Positions 4,615 through 5,008 of a DNA stretch of 5,008 bases are shown piece by piece. The first letter of the stretch is position 1. Every line of letters begins with the position of its first letter. The stretch lies in assembly GCA_027335545.1 (NCBI GenBank), contig DAHWHV010000640.1, positions 1 to 5,008 of the forward strand. Reading direction: 5' to 3'. Source of the stretch: Clostridia bacterium (GTDB lineage Bacteria; Bacillota_E; RBS10-35; JAJYVN01). A program made the translations under genes and the position numbers. The notes beneath the pieces were generated by a model that was given only the letters and a program-made list of their open reading frames with translations, was not told the DNA's origin and did no database searches.

Positions 4615-5008
4615 ATGGGCGCGGTGCCTGCGTGGACGCCGGCGTCTGTCGCCGCGGGGTGTGAGGGCGAGGACGAGTTGGACGCCTTCCCCCTGCCGGC
4701 GGAGGCCCGCGGCGAGGAGCTGCGGGAGGTCGCGGCGGCCGCCGGGGACGGCGGGGACACCCAGGGGACGGCACTGGCCGTGCTGGAGGCCGAGCCGCTG
4801 GCGCCCGCGGGTGCAGAGGCGGATGTGCCGGGGGCGGCCCGCCTGGAGCCCCTGGGCGCCGAAGCGGACGATGCGCGCGACGACCCGGAGGGCGCCATGC
4901 ACCGGTTTCATGAGGAGATCGGCCTGGTTCCGGCGACGAGCGTGGTGGAGCCCGTGGTCGTCGCACCGGAGGCGGCCGGGGCCGGCGGGGGCGAGGGGGG
5001 CGGCCGCG
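4615..5008 (+). CDS. N-terminal part of an unidentified, highly acidic protein
   Basis: 131 codons are visible and the frame is still open at the window end. The composition is Ala/Gly/Glu/Asp/Pro-rich with about 27 acidic against 6 Arg/Lys residues, and no hydrophobic segment or signal peptide is visible. Acid-rich runs include CEGEDELDAF near 16-25 and LGAEADDARDDPEG, then MHRFHEEIGL begins a more ordinary stretch. Third codon positions are very GC-rich, as in the flagellar genes, and the start has a good Shine-Dalgarno sequence. I do not recognise the family. In Bacillus this position holds yviE, then fliW and csrA; nothing seen here matches FliW or CsrA. It may be an acidic linker in front of a folded domain outside the window. 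Low complexity in GC-rich DNA leaves some risk that it is not a gene. Confidence 0.55.
   Translation, partial: MGAVPAWTPASVAAGCEGEDELDAFPLPAEARGEELREVAAAAGDGGDTQGTALAVLEAEPLAPAGAEADVPGAARLEPLGAEADDARDDPEGAMHRFHEEIGLVPATSVVEPVVVAPEAAGAGGGEGGGR

Overview
The window is a very GC-rich segment carrying the flagellar late-gene cluster yvyF - flgM - flgN - flgK - flgL, all on the + strand. This gene order, with a YvyF-type zinc-ribbon protein ahead of flgM, is typical of Firmicutes. Together with the extreme GC content it suggests a high-GC Firmicute (for example a Thermaerobacter- or Symbiobacterium-like lineage). That placement is an inference from gene order and composition, not a database match.

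Layout: (1) 2-181 is the C-terminal end of an unidentified upstream protein. (2) 250-741 encodes YvyF. Its last bases overlap a strong match to a sigma-28/sigma-D flagellar promoter (TAAA-N16-GCCGATAA, 714-741), whose -10 element contains the yvyF stop codon. (3) 742-951 is the presumed 5' leader of flgM, about 200 nt long. It holds a 17-bp sequence repeated twice and an array of eight 10-bp units (TTTTGCACCG-like, one unit per helical turn) that ends 5 to 7 bases before the flgM ribosome binding site. (4) 952-1260 flgM, 1262-1870 flgN, 1908-3332 flgK and 3449-4336 flgL follow in one direction with short gaps. (5) 4337-4614 is a structured intergenic region with a large hairpin at 4501-4554. 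(6) 4615 to the window end starts a highly acidic, low-complexity protein that I do not recognise. It sits where yviE, fliW or csrA would be expected in Bacillus.

How the parts fit: FlgM is the anti-sigma factor that holds the flagellar sigma factor inactive until the hook is complete. A sigma-D-type promoter directly upstream of flgM implies autoregulation: the sigma factor drives its own inhibitor together with the chaperone FlgN and its two clients, the hook-filament junction proteins FlgK and FlgL. The most unusual item is the phased T-rich repeat array between that promoter and flgM. I do not know a described equivalent, and it is well placed to set FlgM levels. Nothing in the window suggests a mobile element, CRISPR array, tRNA or rRNA.
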